Notes: a model not told the origin generated them from the letters alone. A stretch of DNA of 64,000 nucleotides from Burkholderia catarinensis (GCF_001883705.2 NZ_MDEQ02000030.1:1-64000); one strand, 5' to 3'. Counted from the first letter of the stretch, positions 20,833 through 33,910 are shown. Numbers and translations: made by a program.

Positions 20833-21164
20833 GGAACCTTGAATCGACGGGGAACGATGCGGCCCGGCACGAGCGCCGGCCACCGCACCGTGTTAACGGC
20901 GCGGGAAGCGAAGGCTTAAAGCTGAGGAAAGCGGCGGGGGCGCAGTGCGGGCTGGGTCAGGTCGGATGCGTCGCACGTGGCCGGGATGTCGCGGCAGTGC
21001 GCGGGCCCGCCACCCAGCGATACATGGCGGGTCAGCGGAAGCCGAGCAACGCATCGAACCGGATGAGATCGGCCTCGATCGACAGTGGTGCGAGCGTGAC
21101 GCACCGGTAGTCGAGCACCACGACCGCCTGGCTACAAGCGGCAATCGACACACACGCCGCGGAC
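20833..21164. other. Gap between the chemoreceptor and tRNA-Ser(CGA)
   Basis: No gene is supported here. The left part would hold the chemoreceptor promoter and leader. The right part contains only short low-complexity frames. Confidence 0.4.
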
Positions 21165-21203
21165 CCAAAACGAAAAACCCCTTGATCCTTCCGGATCAAG
21201 GGG
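21165..21203 (-). terminator. Intrinsic terminator after tRNA-Ser(CGA)
   Basis: CCCCTTGATCC pairs perfectly with GGATCAAGGGG (21178-21203). On the minus strand it is followed by TTTTTCGTTTT. It lies 10 bp after the tRNA 3' end. Confidence 0.92.
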
Positions 21204-21213
21204 CTTCGTATTT

Positions 21214-21304
<91 letters not shown>

Positions 21305-21347
21305 TTCCTTGCTGCATTTCCCGGCTGGTCGTTTCCGAGAAAGAAAG

Positions 21348-21377
21348 ATTATAAGATCATCTCTTCTGAGCTGACAA
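21348..21377 (-). promoter_or_regulatory. Predicted promoter of tRNA-Ser(CGA)
   Basis: On the minus strand TTGTCA and TATAAT are separated by 18 bp and end about 43 bp before the tRNA 5' end. The tRNA can thus be made independently of serS. Confidence 0.6.
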
Positions 21378-21418
21378 GCCCTTTCAGCAAATTTTTTGCG
21401 AGGACCTGGAAGCCTGCC

Positions 21419-22804
<1,386 letters not shown>

Positions 22805-22983
22805 TCAAACGGGCGATGACCGTGGTGCGATGGCCATGGCAGTATCGCATTGCCGTTCCGCCGCTCGGCAGCCGGCGAGTCGCACGGCATCAGACCGCTG
22901 CGGAACCGCGAAACGCCCGCGCCCGCCCGCGGCAACGCATCGAACGAAGCACCTGCCGCCCGTACCGCAACTCAAGGAATCAG

Positions 22984-23253
22984 ATGGCCATCGAACTGGA
23001 CAAGGATGTGCGCGACCGCGCAATCGCGTCGCTGCAACGCTATTTCACGGAAAACATGGACGAGCCGATCGGCAACATCCAGGCCGGCGCGCTGCTGCAC
23101 TTCTTCGTCGAGGAAATCGCGCCGGCGATCTACAACCTCGCGATCGCCGATGCGCAGGAACGCCTGCATGCGCGGGTCGCCGAGCTCGACATCGAATGCC
23201 ACGAGGAGCCGTTCGACTACTGGAAGAAACAACAGCCGGGTCGCAAGCGCTGA
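22984..23253 (+). CDS. DUF2164 family protein
   Basis: An 89-residue cytoplasmic protein beginning MAIELDKDVRDRAIASLQRYFTENMDEPIGNIQAGALLHFFVEEIAPAIYNLAI, which matches the small DUF2164 family. Function unknown. The start is set at the ATG preceded by CAAGGA; the open frame upstream is not conserved-looking. It lies on the opposite strand between serS and rarA and is convergent with rarA, with 33 bp between the stops. Confidence 0.85.
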   Translation: MAIELDKDVRDRAIASLQRYFTENMDEPIGNIQAGALLHFFVEEIAPAIYNLAIADAQERLHARVAELDIECHEEPFDYWKKQQPGRKR

Positions 23254-23286
23254 CGCATCCGCGGCGGCGCAGGCCGCGCCTGCCCG

Positions 23287-24597
23287 TCAGTCCTTCTTGC
23301 CGGCCTCGCGATCGAGTTCGCGCAGCCAGGCAAGCTTGTCGGCGATCTTCGATTCGAGCCCGCGCGGCACCGGCTGGTACCAGCGCGGCTCGCGGATCCC
23401 GTCCGGCAGGTACGTCTCGCCGGCCGCATACGCATTCGGCTCGTCGTGCGCGTAACGGTATGCGTGACCGTAGCCGAGTTCCTTCATCAGCTTGGTCGGC
23501 GCATTGCGCAGATGCACGGGCACCTCGCGCGACTTGTCCTGCTTCACGAACGCCATTGCCTGGTTGAACGCGTTGTAGCCCGCATTGCTCTTCGCCGCGC
23601 ACGCGAGATAGATCACCGCCTGCCCTAGCGCGAGTTCGCCCTCCGGCGAGCCGAGCCGCTCGTAGGTTTCGGCCGCGTCGTTCGCCATCTGCAGCGCGCG
23701 CGGATCGGCGAGGCCGATGTCTTCCCACGCCATCCGCACGATCCGCCGTGCGAGATACTTCGGATCCGCGCCGCCGTCGATCATCCGGCAGAACCAGTAC
23801 AGCGCGCCGTCCGGGCTCGAACCGCGCACCGACTTGTGCAGCGCCGAGATCTGGTCGTAGAAATTGTCGCCGCCCTTGTCGAAGCGGCGTGCGTTCAGCG
23901 TCATCGCGCTGCTGACGAATTCGGCATCGATCGTCGCGACACCGGCCGACGTCGCCGCTGTTTGCGCCTGCTCGAGCAGGTTCAGGAAGCGCCGCGCATC
24001 GCCGTCCGCGTAGCCGACCAGCGTATCGATCGCCTTGTCGTCGAACGCGAGGCCGTCGAGCGCGATTCCCTGCGCGCGCTTCAGCAACTGGCGCATCTCG
24101 TCGTCGTCCAGCGACTTCAGCACGTACACCTGCGCACGCGACAGCAATGCCGAGTTGACCTCGAAGCTCGGGTTCTCGGTCGTCGCGCCGATAAAGGTCA
24201 CGAGCCCCGACTCGACGAACGGCAGCAATGCATCCTGCTGCCCCTTGTTGAAGCGGTGGATCTCGTCGACGAACAGGATCGTGTGGCGGCCGGAGCGGTT
24301 CAGCGTGTCCTTCGCCTGCTCCATCGACTCGCGGATGTCCTTCACGCCGCCGAGCACCGCGGACAGCGCAATGAACTCGCAGTCGAACGCGAGCGCGGTG
24401 AGCCGCGCGAGCGTCGTCTTGCCGACGCCGGGCGGCCCCCACAGGATCATCGAATGCGGCTTGCCCGATTCGAACGCGAGCCGCAGCGGCTTGCCTTCGC
24501 CCAGCAAATGCGTCTGGCCGATCACCTCGGCGAGCGTCTTCGGCCGCAGCGCCTCGGCGAGCGGCCGGCGCGGCTCGACTTGAAACAGGTCGGACAT
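23287..24597 (-). CDS. rarA: Replication-associated recombination protein A (MgsA/RarA)
   Basis: AAA+ ATPase of 436 residues acting at stalled replication forks, related to clamp-loader subunits. Walker A is GPPGVGKT near residue 54 and Walker B LFVDEIHRFNKGQQDALLP near 110; sensor residues follow in GATTENPSFEVNSALLSRAQVY. The C-terminal part, from WFCRMIDGGADPKYLARRIVRMAWEDIGLADP, is the MgsA tetramerisation region. The start MSDLFQVEPRRPLAEALRPKTL matches the family. A strong hairpin separates it from lolA upstream. Confidence 0.95.
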   Translation of the reverse strand: MSDLFQVEPRRPLAEALRPKTLAEVIGQTHLLGEGKPLRLAFESGKPHSMILWGPPGVGKTTLARLTALAFDCEFIALSAVLGGVKDIRESMEQAKDTLNRSGRHTILFVDEIHRFNKGQQDALLPFVESGLVTFIGATTENPSFEVNSALLSRAQVYVLKSLDDDEMRQLLKRAQGIALDGLAFDDKAIDTLVGYADGDARRFLNLLEQAQTAATSAGVATIDAEFVSSAMTLNARRFDKGGDNFYDQISALHKSVRGSSPDGALYWFCRMIDGGADPKYLARRIVRMAWEDIGLADPRALQMANDAAETYERLGSPEGELALGQAVIYLACAAKSNAGYNAFNQAMAFVKQDKSREVPVHLRNAPTKLMKELGYGHAYRYAHDEPNAYAAGETYLPDGIREPRWYQPVPRGLESKIADKLAWLRELDREAGKKD

Positions 24598-24710
24598 GAA
24601 CCCTCGCTCCACATCAAACGGTAGCGGCCGAACCGGCCGCCGGACCCGACATTATGACAGCCGTGCGATGGCGCCGCCGTGCCCGGTGCCCACGCCTGAA
24701 GCCCGCGCCC

Positions 24711-24748
24711 GTAAACAAAACGGGCCTGCCGTCGCCGGCAGGCCCGTT
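24711..24748 (-). terminator. Intrinsic terminator between lolA and rarA
   Basis: A perfect 13-bp stem (AACGGGCCTGCCG with its complement) encloses a 4-nt loop. On the minus strand it is followed by TTTTGTTTAC. It would uncouple rarA from ftsK-lolA transcription. Confidence 0.8.
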
Positions 24749-24776
24749 CCGCGAGAGCGCGGCGCGCGGCGCCCGG

Positions 24777-25466
24777 TCAGCCGGTAATCACGTCGGCGCC
24801 CTTCGGCACGACGAACTTGAACGTATCGCCCTTCAGCGGCGGATTCGTCTGGATGTTCGTAAACGTCAGCAGCGTGACATTGCCGAACACGTCGTGCAGC
24901 TCCATCGCGGCGAGCGTGCCGTTCCGGAAGCCGATGCCGATCCGCTGGAACTGCGTGTCCTGCGCCTTCGGCAGCATCTCGAGCCACTCGATGCCGCCCT
25001 TCTCTCCGGCGTCGCGCAGCGTGTAGTTCTTGTCGAGATCGTTGCTGCCGAACAGGATCGCGGCCGGGCTCGCCCCCAGCGCGCCGTTCAGCTTGCGCTC
25101 GGTGACCTGGTTCAGGTCGCGGTCGTACACGTAGAGCTTGTCGCCGTCGGCCTGCAGCACCTGCTGGTACGGCTTCTGGTACGTCCAGATAAACTTGCCC
25201 GGACGCGCGAACACGAACGTGCCGCTCGAATTGTCGGTGGGCTTCGGCGCGGCCTGCACGGCGCTCGCGCCCTTGCTCGGCGCCTTGACGATCTGCTGCG
25301 TGAAGTCGCCCTTCGCCGAACGCACCTGCGACACGAATGCCTTCAATTGCTCGGTGCCGCCCGCGAACGCGTGCGTCGCCGCGAGCATCAGCGATGCGCC
25401 GGCGAGCGCCGCGCCGAGCCAGCGCCGCGTCGAACGAAGGGACAATGCGAACGAATGTTGCTGCAT
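24777..25466 (-). CDS. lolA: Outer-membrane lipoprotein carrier protein LolA
   Basis: Periplasmic chaperone that carries lipoproteins from LolCDE to LolB. The 229-residue precursor has a long signal peptide ending near AATHAFA-GG. The mature part contains the LolA core: [59 protein letters not shown]. The start at 25466 gives the best signal peptide; the frame upstream overlaps the ftsK stop region. It follows ftsK by 46 bp. Confidence 0.94.
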   Translation of the reverse strand: MQQHSFALSLRSTRRWLGAALAGASLMLAATHAFAGGTEQLKAFVSQVRSAKGDFTQQIVKAPSKGASAVQAAPKPTDNSSGTFVFARPGKFIWTYQKPYQQVLQADGDKLYVYDRDLNQVTERKLNGALGASPAAILFGSNDLDKNYTLRDAGEKGGIEWLEMLPKAQDTQFQRIGIGFRNGTLAAMELHDVFGNVTLLTFTNIQTNPPLKGDTFKFVVPKGADVITG

Positions 25467-25512
25467 ATTGCGGTTTTCTCCCTGGGTGGCCGGCGCTGCG
25501 GGCGCCGCGGAC

Positions 25513-27822
25513 TCATTCCGCGTCGCGCGCCGGCACAAGAATTTCGCGGTTGCCGCTCGACGACATCGCCGACACGAGCCCCGACTGCTCCATCTGCTCG
25601 AGCAGCCGCGCCGCGCGGTTATAGCCGATCCGCAGATGTCGCTGCACGAGCGAGATCGACGCGCGGCGGTTCTTGACGACGATCTCGACCGCCTGGTCGT
25701 ACAGCGGATCAGACTCGCCGCCGGCTTCGCCGGTTCCCGCGCCGGCCGAGCCCTCGTCGCCGTCGGCGGTGCCGCCTTCGAGCAGGCCCTCGACGTAGTT
25801 CGGCTCGCCGTGCTCCTTGAGTTTCTCGACGACGCGATGCACTTCGTCGTCGGCGACGAACGCGCCGTGCACGCGCACGGGCAGCCCCGAGCCGGGCGGC
25901 AGGTACAGCATGTCGCCCATCCCGAGCAGCGACTCGGCGCCCATCTGGTCGAGAATCGTGCGCGAATCGATCTTCGACGACACCTGGAACGCGATCCGCG
26001 TCGGCACGTTCGCCTTGATCAGGCCGGTGATCACGTCGACGGACGGACGCTGCGTGGCCAGGATCAGGTGGATGCCGGCCGCGCGCGCCTTCTGCGCGAT
26101 CCGTGCGATCAGCTCCTCGACCTTCTTGCCGACGACCATCATCAAGTCGGCCAGCTCGTCGATCACGACGACGATGTTCGGCAGGCGGCCGAGCGGCTCA
26201 GGATCTTCCGGCGTCAGGCTGAACGGATTCGGCAGCTTCTCCTCGCGCTTCGCCGCTTCGTCGATCTTGTTGTTGTAGCCCGCGAGATTGCGCACGCCGA
26301 GCTTGCTCATCAGCTTGTAGCGGCGCTCCATTTCCGCGACCGTCCAGTTCAGCGCATGGCCGGCCTGGCGCATGTCGGTGACGACCGGGCACAGCAGGTG
26401 CGGAATGCCTTCATAGACGCTCATTTCGAGCATCTTCGGATCGATCAGGATCAGGCGCACCTGCTCGGCGGTCGCCTTGTACAGCAACGACAGGATCATC
26501 GCGTTGATCCCGACCGACTTGCCCGAACCGGTCGTGCCGGCGACGAGCAGGTGCGGCATCTTCGCGAGATCCGCGCACACGGGCTTGCCGCCGATGTCCT
26601 TGCCGAGGCTCAGCGTCAGCGCCGACGACGCGGCCGCATACACCTCGGAACCGATGATCTCGGACAGGTGCACCGTCTGGCGGCGCTGGTTCGGCAGCTC
26701 GAGCGCCATGTAGTTCTTGCCGGGGATCGTCTCGACGACGCGGATCGACACGAGCGACAGCGAGCGGGCGATATCCTTCGCAAGGTTGACGATCTGGCTG
26801 CCCTTCACGCCGGTGGCCGGCTCGATCTCGTAGCGCGTGACGACCGGGCCCGGATACGCGGCGACGACGCTCGCCTCGACGCCGAAGTCCTTCAGCTTCT
26901 TCTCGATCAGGCGCGACGTGAATTCGAGCGTATCGGCGGAAATCGCCTCCTGCGTCTTCGGCGCGGAATCGAGCAGCGACACCGGCGGCAGCGTCGAATC
27001 GCCCGGCAGGTCGGTGAAGAGCGGCACCTGGCGCTCCCGCTCGACGCGCTCGGACTTCGCCGGCGTGACGACCGGCGGCACGATCGTCACGGGCTCGTGA
27101 TCCTCGATGCGCACGCGCTCCTCTTCGACCTTGCCTTCGCGGCGCACGGCCGCGGCCTCGCCGAGCTTGCGGTCGCGCTCGGCCTCCCGGCGCAGCTTCG
27201 CGACGTTGACGGCGGACAGGATCGCGCCGCCGACGCGCTCGGAGACCGACAGCCACGAAAAGCGGAAATACAGCGACAGGCCGATCGCCAGCGCGATCAG
27301 CAGCAGCAGCGTACCTCCGGTGAAGCCGAACGCGTGCGACATCGCACCGGCGACGGCCTCGCCGACGACGCCGCCCGGCGCGCGCGGCAACTGCACCTTC
27401 AGCGACCACATGCGCAGCGCCTCGATGCCGTCGCACGCGAGCACGACGAGCACGAACGAGAAGATTTCGGTGAGCCAGCCGATCGGCCGCTCGGGTTCGT
27501 CCGCGACCGCCTCGTGGCGCGTGATGCGGCGGTAGTTGACCGCGATGCGCCGCCCGAGCGGCACGATCAGCCAGTAGGCCGACAGGCCGAACAGCAGCAG
27601 GATGATGTCGGCCGTCCACGCGCCGACGCGACCGGCCCAGTTCGAGATGTGATCCACCTGGGCGGCGTGCGTCCAGCTCGGATCGCGCCGGCTGTAGCTC
27701 AGCAGGGCCATCACCAGAAATGCGCCGAGCGCGACCTGGAGAATCCAGCGGATCTCCGTGAGGAGCTTCGACATCCGGTGCGGCAACGCCTGTGCCGGGG
27801 CGGAATAAGGAGCTTTTGCCAT
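25513..27822 (-). CDS. ftsK: DNA translocase FtsK
   Basis: A 769-residue septal DNA pump coupling chromosome segregation to division. The N-terminal part has about four membrane helices (about residues 24-170). A short charged linker of roughly 100 residues follows. The motor has Walker A ([15 protein letters not shown]) and Walker B ([14 protein letters not shown]). The C-terminal gamma winged helix ([29 protein letters not shown]) recognises KOPS. The linker is much shorter than in E. coli FtsK, giving an SpoIIIE-like length. Gene order with lolA, rarA and serS matches E. coli. Confidence 0.96.
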   Translation of the reverse strand: MAKAPYSAPAQALPHRMSKLLTEIRWILQVALGAFLVMALLSYSRRDPSWTHAAQVDHISNWAGRVGAWTADIILLLFGLSAYWLIVPLGRRIAVNYRRITRHEAVADEPERPIGWLTEIFSFVLVVLACDGIEALRMWSLKVQLPRAPGGVVGEAVAGAMSHAFGFTGGTLLLLIALAIGLSLYFRFSWLSVSERVGGAILSAVNVAKLRREAERDRKLGEAAAVRREGKVEEERVRIEDHEPVTIVPPVVTPAKSERVERERQVPLFTDLPGDSTLPPVSLLDSAPKTQEAISADTLEFTSRLIEKKLKDFGVEASVVAAYPGPVVTRYEIEPATGVKGSQIVNLAKDIARSLSLVSIRVVETIPGKNYMALELPNQRRQTVHLSEIIGSEVYAAASSALTLSLGKDIGGKPVCADLAKMPHLLVAGTTGSGKSVGINAMILSLLYKATAEQVRLILIDPKMLEMSVYEGIPHLLCPVVTDMRQAGHALNWTVAEMERRYKLMSKLGVRNLAGYNNKIDEAAKREEKLPNPFSLTPEDPEPLGRLPNIVVVIDELADLMMVVGKKVEELIARIAQKARAAGIHLILATQRPSVDVITGLIKANVPTRIAFQVSSKIDSRTILDQMGAESLLGMGDMLYLPPGSGLPVRVHGAFVADDEVHRVVEKLKEHGEPNYVEGLLEGGTADGDEGSAGAGTGEAGGESDPLYDQAVEIVVKNRRASISLVQRHLRIGYNRAARLLEQMEQSGLVSAMSSSGNREILVPARDAE

Positions 27823-29180
<1,358 letters not shown>

Positions 29181-29244
29181 GCCGCAAGCCTTGCCGCGCC
29201 GGGCGCTACAATGGCGTCCGCTGCCGCGAAGCGGGCTCGACCGG

Positions 29245-29277
29245 AAAGCCGCTGCCGCCGCGCAGCGGCTTTTTTTT
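29245..29277 (+). terminator. Intrinsic terminator after trxB
   Basis: AGCCGCTGC pairs with GCAGCGGCT around a 6-nt loop and is followed by a run of eight T residues. Confidence 0.92.
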
Positions 29278-29315
29278 GCCCGCGCGCCCGAACGCGCCTG
29301 CCCTGCTACCGAATC

Positions 29316-30095
29316 ATGGCGAAGAACCAGCCCCATCCGAGCGATCCCGCAAAGCGGAAGATCGCCGCCCGTCCCGCGAACCCGGCGCCGGCTGCCCCGC
29401 CGCCCGCGCCCGATCCGGCCGCGTTGCGCGGCCAGGGTCTCGCCGGCCTCGGCGCATTGCGCAAGTCGCTGCAAGGCGAAGCCGAGCGCCGCGAGCGCAC
29501 GCGCATCGAAACCGCGAAGGCCGAGCGCAAGGCGGAAGCCGACGCGAACCTGTTCCGCAACGAAATCGGCACGATCCAGCCGCTGAACGCGCCGCCGCGC
29601 GCGGCGTCCGGCCGCACGCCGCCGGACCCGGTGCCGAAGCAGACGCAGCGCGACGAGGAAGACGTGCTGAACGCGACGCTGTCCGACGAATTCGATCCCG
29701 AGACGCTGCTCGACAGCGACGAATCGCTGTATTACCACCGCCCCGGCATCAGCCGCGACGTCGTGCGCAAGCTGCGCAGCGGCGCGTGGATCGTGCAGGC
29801 GCAGATCGACCTGCACGGCATGCGCCGCGACGAGGCGCGCGACGCGCTGGCCGACTTCATCCGCGAGGCCGGCAAGAAAGGACTGCGCTGCCTGCGCGTG
29901 ATCCACGGCAAGGGGCTCGGTTCGATCGGCAAGGAGCCGGTGCTGAAAGGCAAGGTACGCGCGTGGCTCGTGCAGAAGGAAGAAGTGATCGCGTTCTGCG
30001 AGGCGCGCGGCAACGACGGCGGCGCGGGCGCGGTGCTCGTGCTGCTGCAGCCGCTTGCGGTGCCCGCCGACCGGGGGCCGCGTGCCGCATCCTAG
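29316..30095 (+). CDS. Smr domain protein
   Basis: A 259-residue protein with a C-terminal Smr (small MutS-related) domain: IDLHGMRRDEARDALADFIREAGKKGLRCLRVIHGKGLGSIGKEPVLKGKVRAWL. The DLHG and HGKG motifs are the family's nuclease-associated signatures; E. coli SmrB-like proteins cleave mRNA at collided ribosomes. The first 150 residues are charged and low-complexity. It follows the trxB terminator, and the next gene starts inside its end. Confidence 0.9.
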   Translation: MAKNQPHPSDPAKRKIAARPANPAPAAPPPAPDPAALRGQGLAGLGALRKSLQGEAERRERTRIETAKAERKAEADANLFRNEIGTIQPLNAPPRAASGRTPPDPVPKQTQRDEEDVLNATLSDEFDPETLLDSDESLYYHRPGISRDVVRKLRSGAWIVQAQIDLHGMRRDEARDALADFIREAGKKGLRCLRVIHGKGLGSIGKEPVLKGKVRAWLVQKEEVIAFCEARGNDGGAGAVLVLLQPLAVPADRGPRAAS

Positions 30096-30705
30096 GCTGA
30101 CGCTCGCGATCGCAATCCTGGAGGCGATCGCGACGCTGGCCTTTGCGATTTCGGGCTTCATCGAGGCACGCAAGAACCGCCTCGACTCGGTCGGCACGTT
30201 CGTCGTCGCGCTCGCGACCGCGTTCGGCGGCGGCACGCTGCGCGACATCCTGCTCGAGCGCCGGCCGTTCTACTGGGTCGTGCACGACGACTACGTGATC
30301 GCGATCTTCGTGCTCGCGCTGTTCGCGCCGTTCGTGCTGCGGATGCTGTCGCGGCTGTCGGCCGAACGGCTGCTGCTGATCGCCGACGCGATCGGGCTCG
30401 GCATCTTCAGCATCTCGGGCACGGCGATCGCGCTCGACGCCGAGATGCCGCGCTTCATCGCGGTGATGATGGGCGTGATCACGGGCGTGGTGGGCGGGAT
30501 CGTCCGCGACGTGCTGTGCAACGACATCCCGCTGATCCTGCGCGATTCGCGGCCGTACGCGACCTGTGCGTTCGTCGGCTGCTGGTTCTACCTGCTGCTC
30601 GTGTGGCTGCAGTTCGACTCGGTGTACAGCGTGCTGCTCGCGACCGGCTTCATCCTCGTCGCGCGGCTCGCGACGTTCAAGTTCGACGTGCGGCTGCCGC
30701 ACTGA
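30082..30705 (+). CDS. TRIC/YicG-like trimeric cation channel protein (UPF0126)
   Basis: A 207-residue inner-membrane protein with seven hydrophobic helices in two repeats. Each repeat carries the glycine-rich family signature: ATAFGGGTLRDILLERRPFYW, then ITGVVGGIVRDVLCNDIPLIL. Relatives are prokaryotic TRIC-type K+ channels. I chose the GTG at 30082, preceded by GGGGG and overlapping the Smr gene by 14 bp. An alternative start at 30055 would add nine residues. Confidence 0.85.
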   Translation: MPHPRLTLAIAILEAIATLAFAISGFIEARKNRLDSVGTFVVALATAFGGGTLRDILLERRPFYWVVHDDYVIAIFVLALFAPFVLRMLSRLSAERLLLIADAIGLGIFSISGTAIALDAEMPRFIAVMMGVITGVVGGIVRDVLCNDIPLILRDSRPYATCAFVGCWFYLLLVWLQFDSVYSVLLATGFILVARLATFKFDVRLPH

Positions 30706-30752
30706 GCGGCACTTGGGCACCGACGACAGCGTCAACCGCATCACCCAAACAA

Positions 30753-30777
30753 AAGGGGCCGTTCGAGACGGCCCCTT
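30753..30777. terminator. Bidirectional terminator between the TRIC gene and the sugar ABC operon
   Basis: AAGGGGCCGT pairs with ACGGCCCCTT around a 5-nt loop. It is T-rich on both sides, most clearly on the minus strand (TTTTGTTTGGG), so it serves both convergent units. Confidence 0.85.
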
Positions 30778-30803
30778 GTCTTTCATTCAGCGCGAGCGCC
30801 GCA

Positions 30804-31922
30804 TCAAGCGATTCGCTCTTCCGACGCCGGATCGAACAGCACGGCCTTCGACACGTCGAACAGCAGCGACAGCGTCTGGTCGGGCTGCGGGTTCGCGGCC
30901 GGATGCACGCGGCTCACGATCCGCTTGCCGTTCACCTGCGCGAACACGTGCGTGTCGGGGCCGGTCGGCTCGGTCACGTCGACGCGCACGTCGAACGGCT
31001 GCAGGTGCGATGCGTCGCCGTTGTGCGCGTGGCGCACGTCGGTGATGCGCTCCGGACGCAGGCCGAGGATCACCTCGCGACCGACGTGCGACTTCAGCTT
31101 CGCCGCGTCGAACGGCAGGTTCAGCGCGCCGCGCTTGACGCCCGTGTCGACCTCGAGCGCGATCCCGCTGCCCTGCTCGACCAGCGTGCCGTTGATGAAG
31201 TTCATCGGCGGCGCGCCGATGAAGCCCGCGACGAACAGGTTCGACGGCGAATCGTAGATATCCTGCGGCGCGCCGAACTGCTGGACCACGCCGTCCTTCA
31301 TCACCGCGATCCGGTCGCCGAGCGTCATCGCCTCGATCTGGTCGTGCGTCACGTAGACGATCGTCGTGCCGAGGCGCTGGTGCAGCAGCTTGATTTCCGC
31401 GCGCATCTCGATGCGCAGCTTCGCGTCGAGGTTCGACAGCGGCTCGTCGAACAGGAACAGCGACGGATCGCGTGCGAGCGCGCGGCCCATCGCGACGCGC
31501 TGGCGCTGGCCGCCCGACAGCTGGCCCGGCTTGCGGTCGAGCAGGTGCTGGATCTGCAGCATCTGCGACACGCGGTCGACGATCTGCTGCTGCTCGTTCT
31601 TCGGCACCTTGCGGATGTTCAGGCCGAACGAGATGTTCTCGCGCACCGTCATCGACGGATACAGCGCATACGACTGGAACACCATCGCGATGTCGCGATC
31701 CTTCGGCGACAGGTCGTTGACGACCTTGCCGTCGATGCAGATCTCGCCGCTCGTCACGGTCTCGAGCCCGGCGATCATGTTGAGCAGCGTCGATTTCCCG
31801 CAGCCCGACCCGCCGACCAGGATCAGGAACTGTCCGTCCTCGATCTCGATGTCGACACCCTTCAGGACCGGCACCCCGTTCGGGTAGGTCTTGTACACGT
31901 CACGGATGGAAAGGCTTGCCAT
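30804..31922 (-). CDS. Sugar ABC transporter ATPase (MalK/UgpC type)
   Basis: A 372-residue ATP-binding subunit of a CUT1-type importer. Walker A is GGSGCGKSTLLN near residue 38, the signature LSGGQRQRVAMGRAL, and Walker B LFLFDEPLSNLDAKLR. A C-terminal TOBE/OB regulatory domain follows from about residue 240. It is the last gene of the four-gene transporter operon. Because the operon diverges from zwf-pgl-glk, glucose is the likely substrate, as in the gts system of pseudomonads; that is inference from context. Confidence 0.92.
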   Translation of the reverse strand: MASLSIRDVYKTYPNGVPVLKGVDIEIEDGQFLILVGGSGCGKSTLLNMIAGLETVTSGEICIDGKVVNDLSPKDRDIAMVFQSYALYPSMTVRENISFGLNIRKVPKNEQQQIVDRVSQMLQIQHLLDRKPGQLSGGQRQRVAMGRALARDPSLFLFDEPLSNLDAKLRIEMRAEIKLLHQRLGTTIVYVTHDQIEAMTLGDRIAVMKDGVVQQFGAPQDIYDSPSNLFVAGFIGAPPMNFINGTLVEQGSGIALEVDTGVKRGALNLPFDAAKLKSHVGREVILGLRPERITDVRHAHNGDASHLQPFDVRVDVTEPTGPDTHVFAQVNGKRIVSRVHPAANPQPDQTLSLLFDVSKAVLFDPASEERIA

Positions 31923-32034
31923 GCTGTGAATCCTCTGTCTCGTCTCGCGCGGCGCGCTCGGGCGCCGCGTCGGGTTCGTTTCGATGCGCCGCGCGACATG
32001 CGCGGCCGGTTCGTCGTATCGGATGAAACCGCGC

Positions 32035-32892
32035 TTACCCCTTCACCGCGCCCGCCGTCAGCCCGCGCACGAAGTAGCGGCCGGCGACGATGTAGACGAG
32101 CAGCGTCGGCAGCGCGGCGATGATCGCACCGGCCATGTCGACGTTGTATTCCTTCACGCCCGTCGACGTGTTGACGAGGTTGTTCAGCGCAACCGTGATC
32201 GGCATCGAATCGACGCCGGAGAACACGATCCCGAACAGGAAGTCGTTCCAGATCTGCGTGAATTGCCAGATCAGGCACACCATGAAGATCGGCAGCGACA
32301 CGGGCAGCAGGATCTTCGTGAAGATCGTGAAGAAGCCCGCGCCGTCGATGCGCGCGGCCTTCACGAGCTCGGCCGGCACGCTCACGTAGAAGTTGCGGAA
32401 GAACATCGTCGTGAACGCGATCCCGTACACGACGTGCACGAACACGAGGCCCGGAATCGTGTTGGCGAGGCCGAGCATCCCCTGCAGGCGCGCCATCGGC
32501 AACAGGATCACCTGGAACGGGATGAAGCAGCCGACCAGCATCATCGTGAACAGCGCGTCCGCGCCGCGAAAGCGCCAGTGCGTGAGCACGTAGCCGTTGA
32601 ACGCACCGATCAGCGACGAGATCAGCACGGCCGGGATCACCATCTGCAGCGAGTTCAGGAAGAACGGCTTCATCCCGTCGCAGCGCACGCCGGTACAGGC
32701 GCCGCTCCACGCCTTCACCCACGGGTCGACGGTCCAGCTCGTGGGCGGCGTCAGCAGGTTGCCGGTGCGCAACTGGTCGAGATCCTTGAACGACGTCGAC
32801 AGCATCACGTAGATCGGGAACAGGAAATACAGCGCGAACAGGATCAGTGCGGCGTAGATCACTGCCCGGCTGATCGTCATCTTAGGCTGCAT
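32035..32892 (-). CDS. gtsC: Sugar ABC transporter permease (MalG-type)
   Basis: A 285-residue inner-membrane permease with six predicted helices. The cytoplasmic EAA loop that docks to the ATPase is ELVKAARIDGAGFFTIFTKILLPVSLPI near residue 195. Its start overlaps the end of the upstream permease gene by 11 bp. The gts name is by analogy to the Pseudomonas glucose transporter and rests on genomic context plus family. Confidence 0.88.
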   Translation of the reverse strand: MQPKMTISRAVIYAALILFALYFLFPIYVMLSTSFKDLDQLRTGNLLTPPTSWTVDPWVKAWSGACTGVRCDGMKPFFLNSLQMVIPAVLISSLIGAFNGYVLTHWRFRGADALFTMMLVGCFIPFQVILLPMARLQGMLGLANTIPGLVFVHVVYGIAFTTMFFRNFYVSVPAELVKAARIDGAGFFTIFTKILLPVSLPIFMVCLIWQFTQIWNDFLFGIVFSGVDSMPITVALNNLVNTSTGVKEYNVDMAGAIIAALPTLLVYIVAGRYFVRGLTAGAVKG

Positions 32893-33820
32893 TGCGGGTG
32901 CTCCTCGATTCCATATACATCAGCGGCACCAGCACCGCGACCACGGTCGCGAGCATCATCACCGAGGACGCCGCGCCGAGCCCGAGCTGGCCGCGATTGA
33001 ACGAAAACGTGTACATGAACATGGCCGGCAGCGACGACGACGTGCCCGGACCGCCCGCCGTCAGCGCGACGACGAGGTCGAAGGTCTTGATCGTGATGTG
33101 GCAGAGGATCAGCAGCACCGAGAAGAACACCGGGCGCATGCTCGGGATCACGATCTTGCGGTAGATGGTCGGCAGCGACGCGCCGTCGACCTGCGCAGCC
33201 TTGAAGATCTCGGCGTCGACGCCGCGCAGCCCCGCGAGGAACAGCGCCATCACGAAGCCGGTCGACTGCCAGACGGCCGCGATCACCACGCAGAAGATCG
33301 CCTTGTCCGGATCGCCGAGCCAGTCGAACGAGAAGCTCGTCCAGCCCCAGTCGTGCATCACCTTCTCGAGCCCGAGGCCCGGGTTCAGGATCCACTGCCA
33401 CGCGGTGCCGGTGACGATGAACGACAGCGCCATCGGGTACAGGAAGATCGCGCGCAGCGCGCCTTCGTTGCGGATCCGCTGGTCGAGCAGGATCGCGAGG
33501 AACAGCCCGAGCGCGACGCAGACCGCGATGAACGGAATCCCGAACCAGCCGAGGTTCGCGGCGGAGGTCCACCACACGTCGTTCTGGAACAGGTCCGAGT
33601 AACGGCCGAAGCCGTCGAATTCGTAGTTCGGCAACAGCCGCGAATTGGTCAGCGACAGATAGCCGGTAATCAGGATGAAGCCGTAGATGAACACCACGGC
33701 GATCGCGACGCTCGGCGCAAGCACGAGCTTCGGAATCCAGCGATCGGCGAAGGCCGACATCGGCGACGTACGCCGTGCGGCGGCAGCGCCGGATCCGTTT
33801 CCGCTAAGAGGGGCAGCCAC
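32882..33820 (-). CDS. gtsB: Sugar ABC transporter permease (MalF-type)
   Basis: A 312-residue permease with six helices. The EAA-like loop reads DAEIFKAAQVDGASLPTIYRKIVIPSMRPVF near residue 213. A 30-residue low-complexity N-terminus precedes the first helix. It forms the channel with the MalG-type partner, whose gene overlaps its 3' end. A terminator-like hairpin precedes it, so its expression is probably lower than that of the binding protein. Confidence 0.88.
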   Translation of the reverse strand: MAAPLSGNGSGAAAARRTSPMSAFADRWIPKLVLAPSVAIAVVFIYGFILITGYLSLTNSRLLPNYEFDGFGRYSDLFQNDVWWTSAANLGWFGIPFIAVCVALGLFLAILLDQRIRNEGALRAIFLYPMALSFIVTGTAWQWILNPGLGLEKVMHDWGWTSFSFDWLGDPDKAIFCVVIAAVWQSTGFVMALFLAGLRGVDAEIFKAAQVDGASLPTIYRKIVIPSMRPVFFSVLLILCHITIKTFDLVVALTAGGPGTSSSLPAMFMYTFSFNRGQLGLGAASSVMMLATVVAVLVPLMYMESRSTRNAA

Positions 33821-33910
33821 TTGATTCGACTCCTGGAACGAGGGCGGCGCAGGCCGGGCCGGCGCCGGGTACGGCTCGGGCCCGCGGGCGAGCCCGTTTG
33901 CTGCACATGC

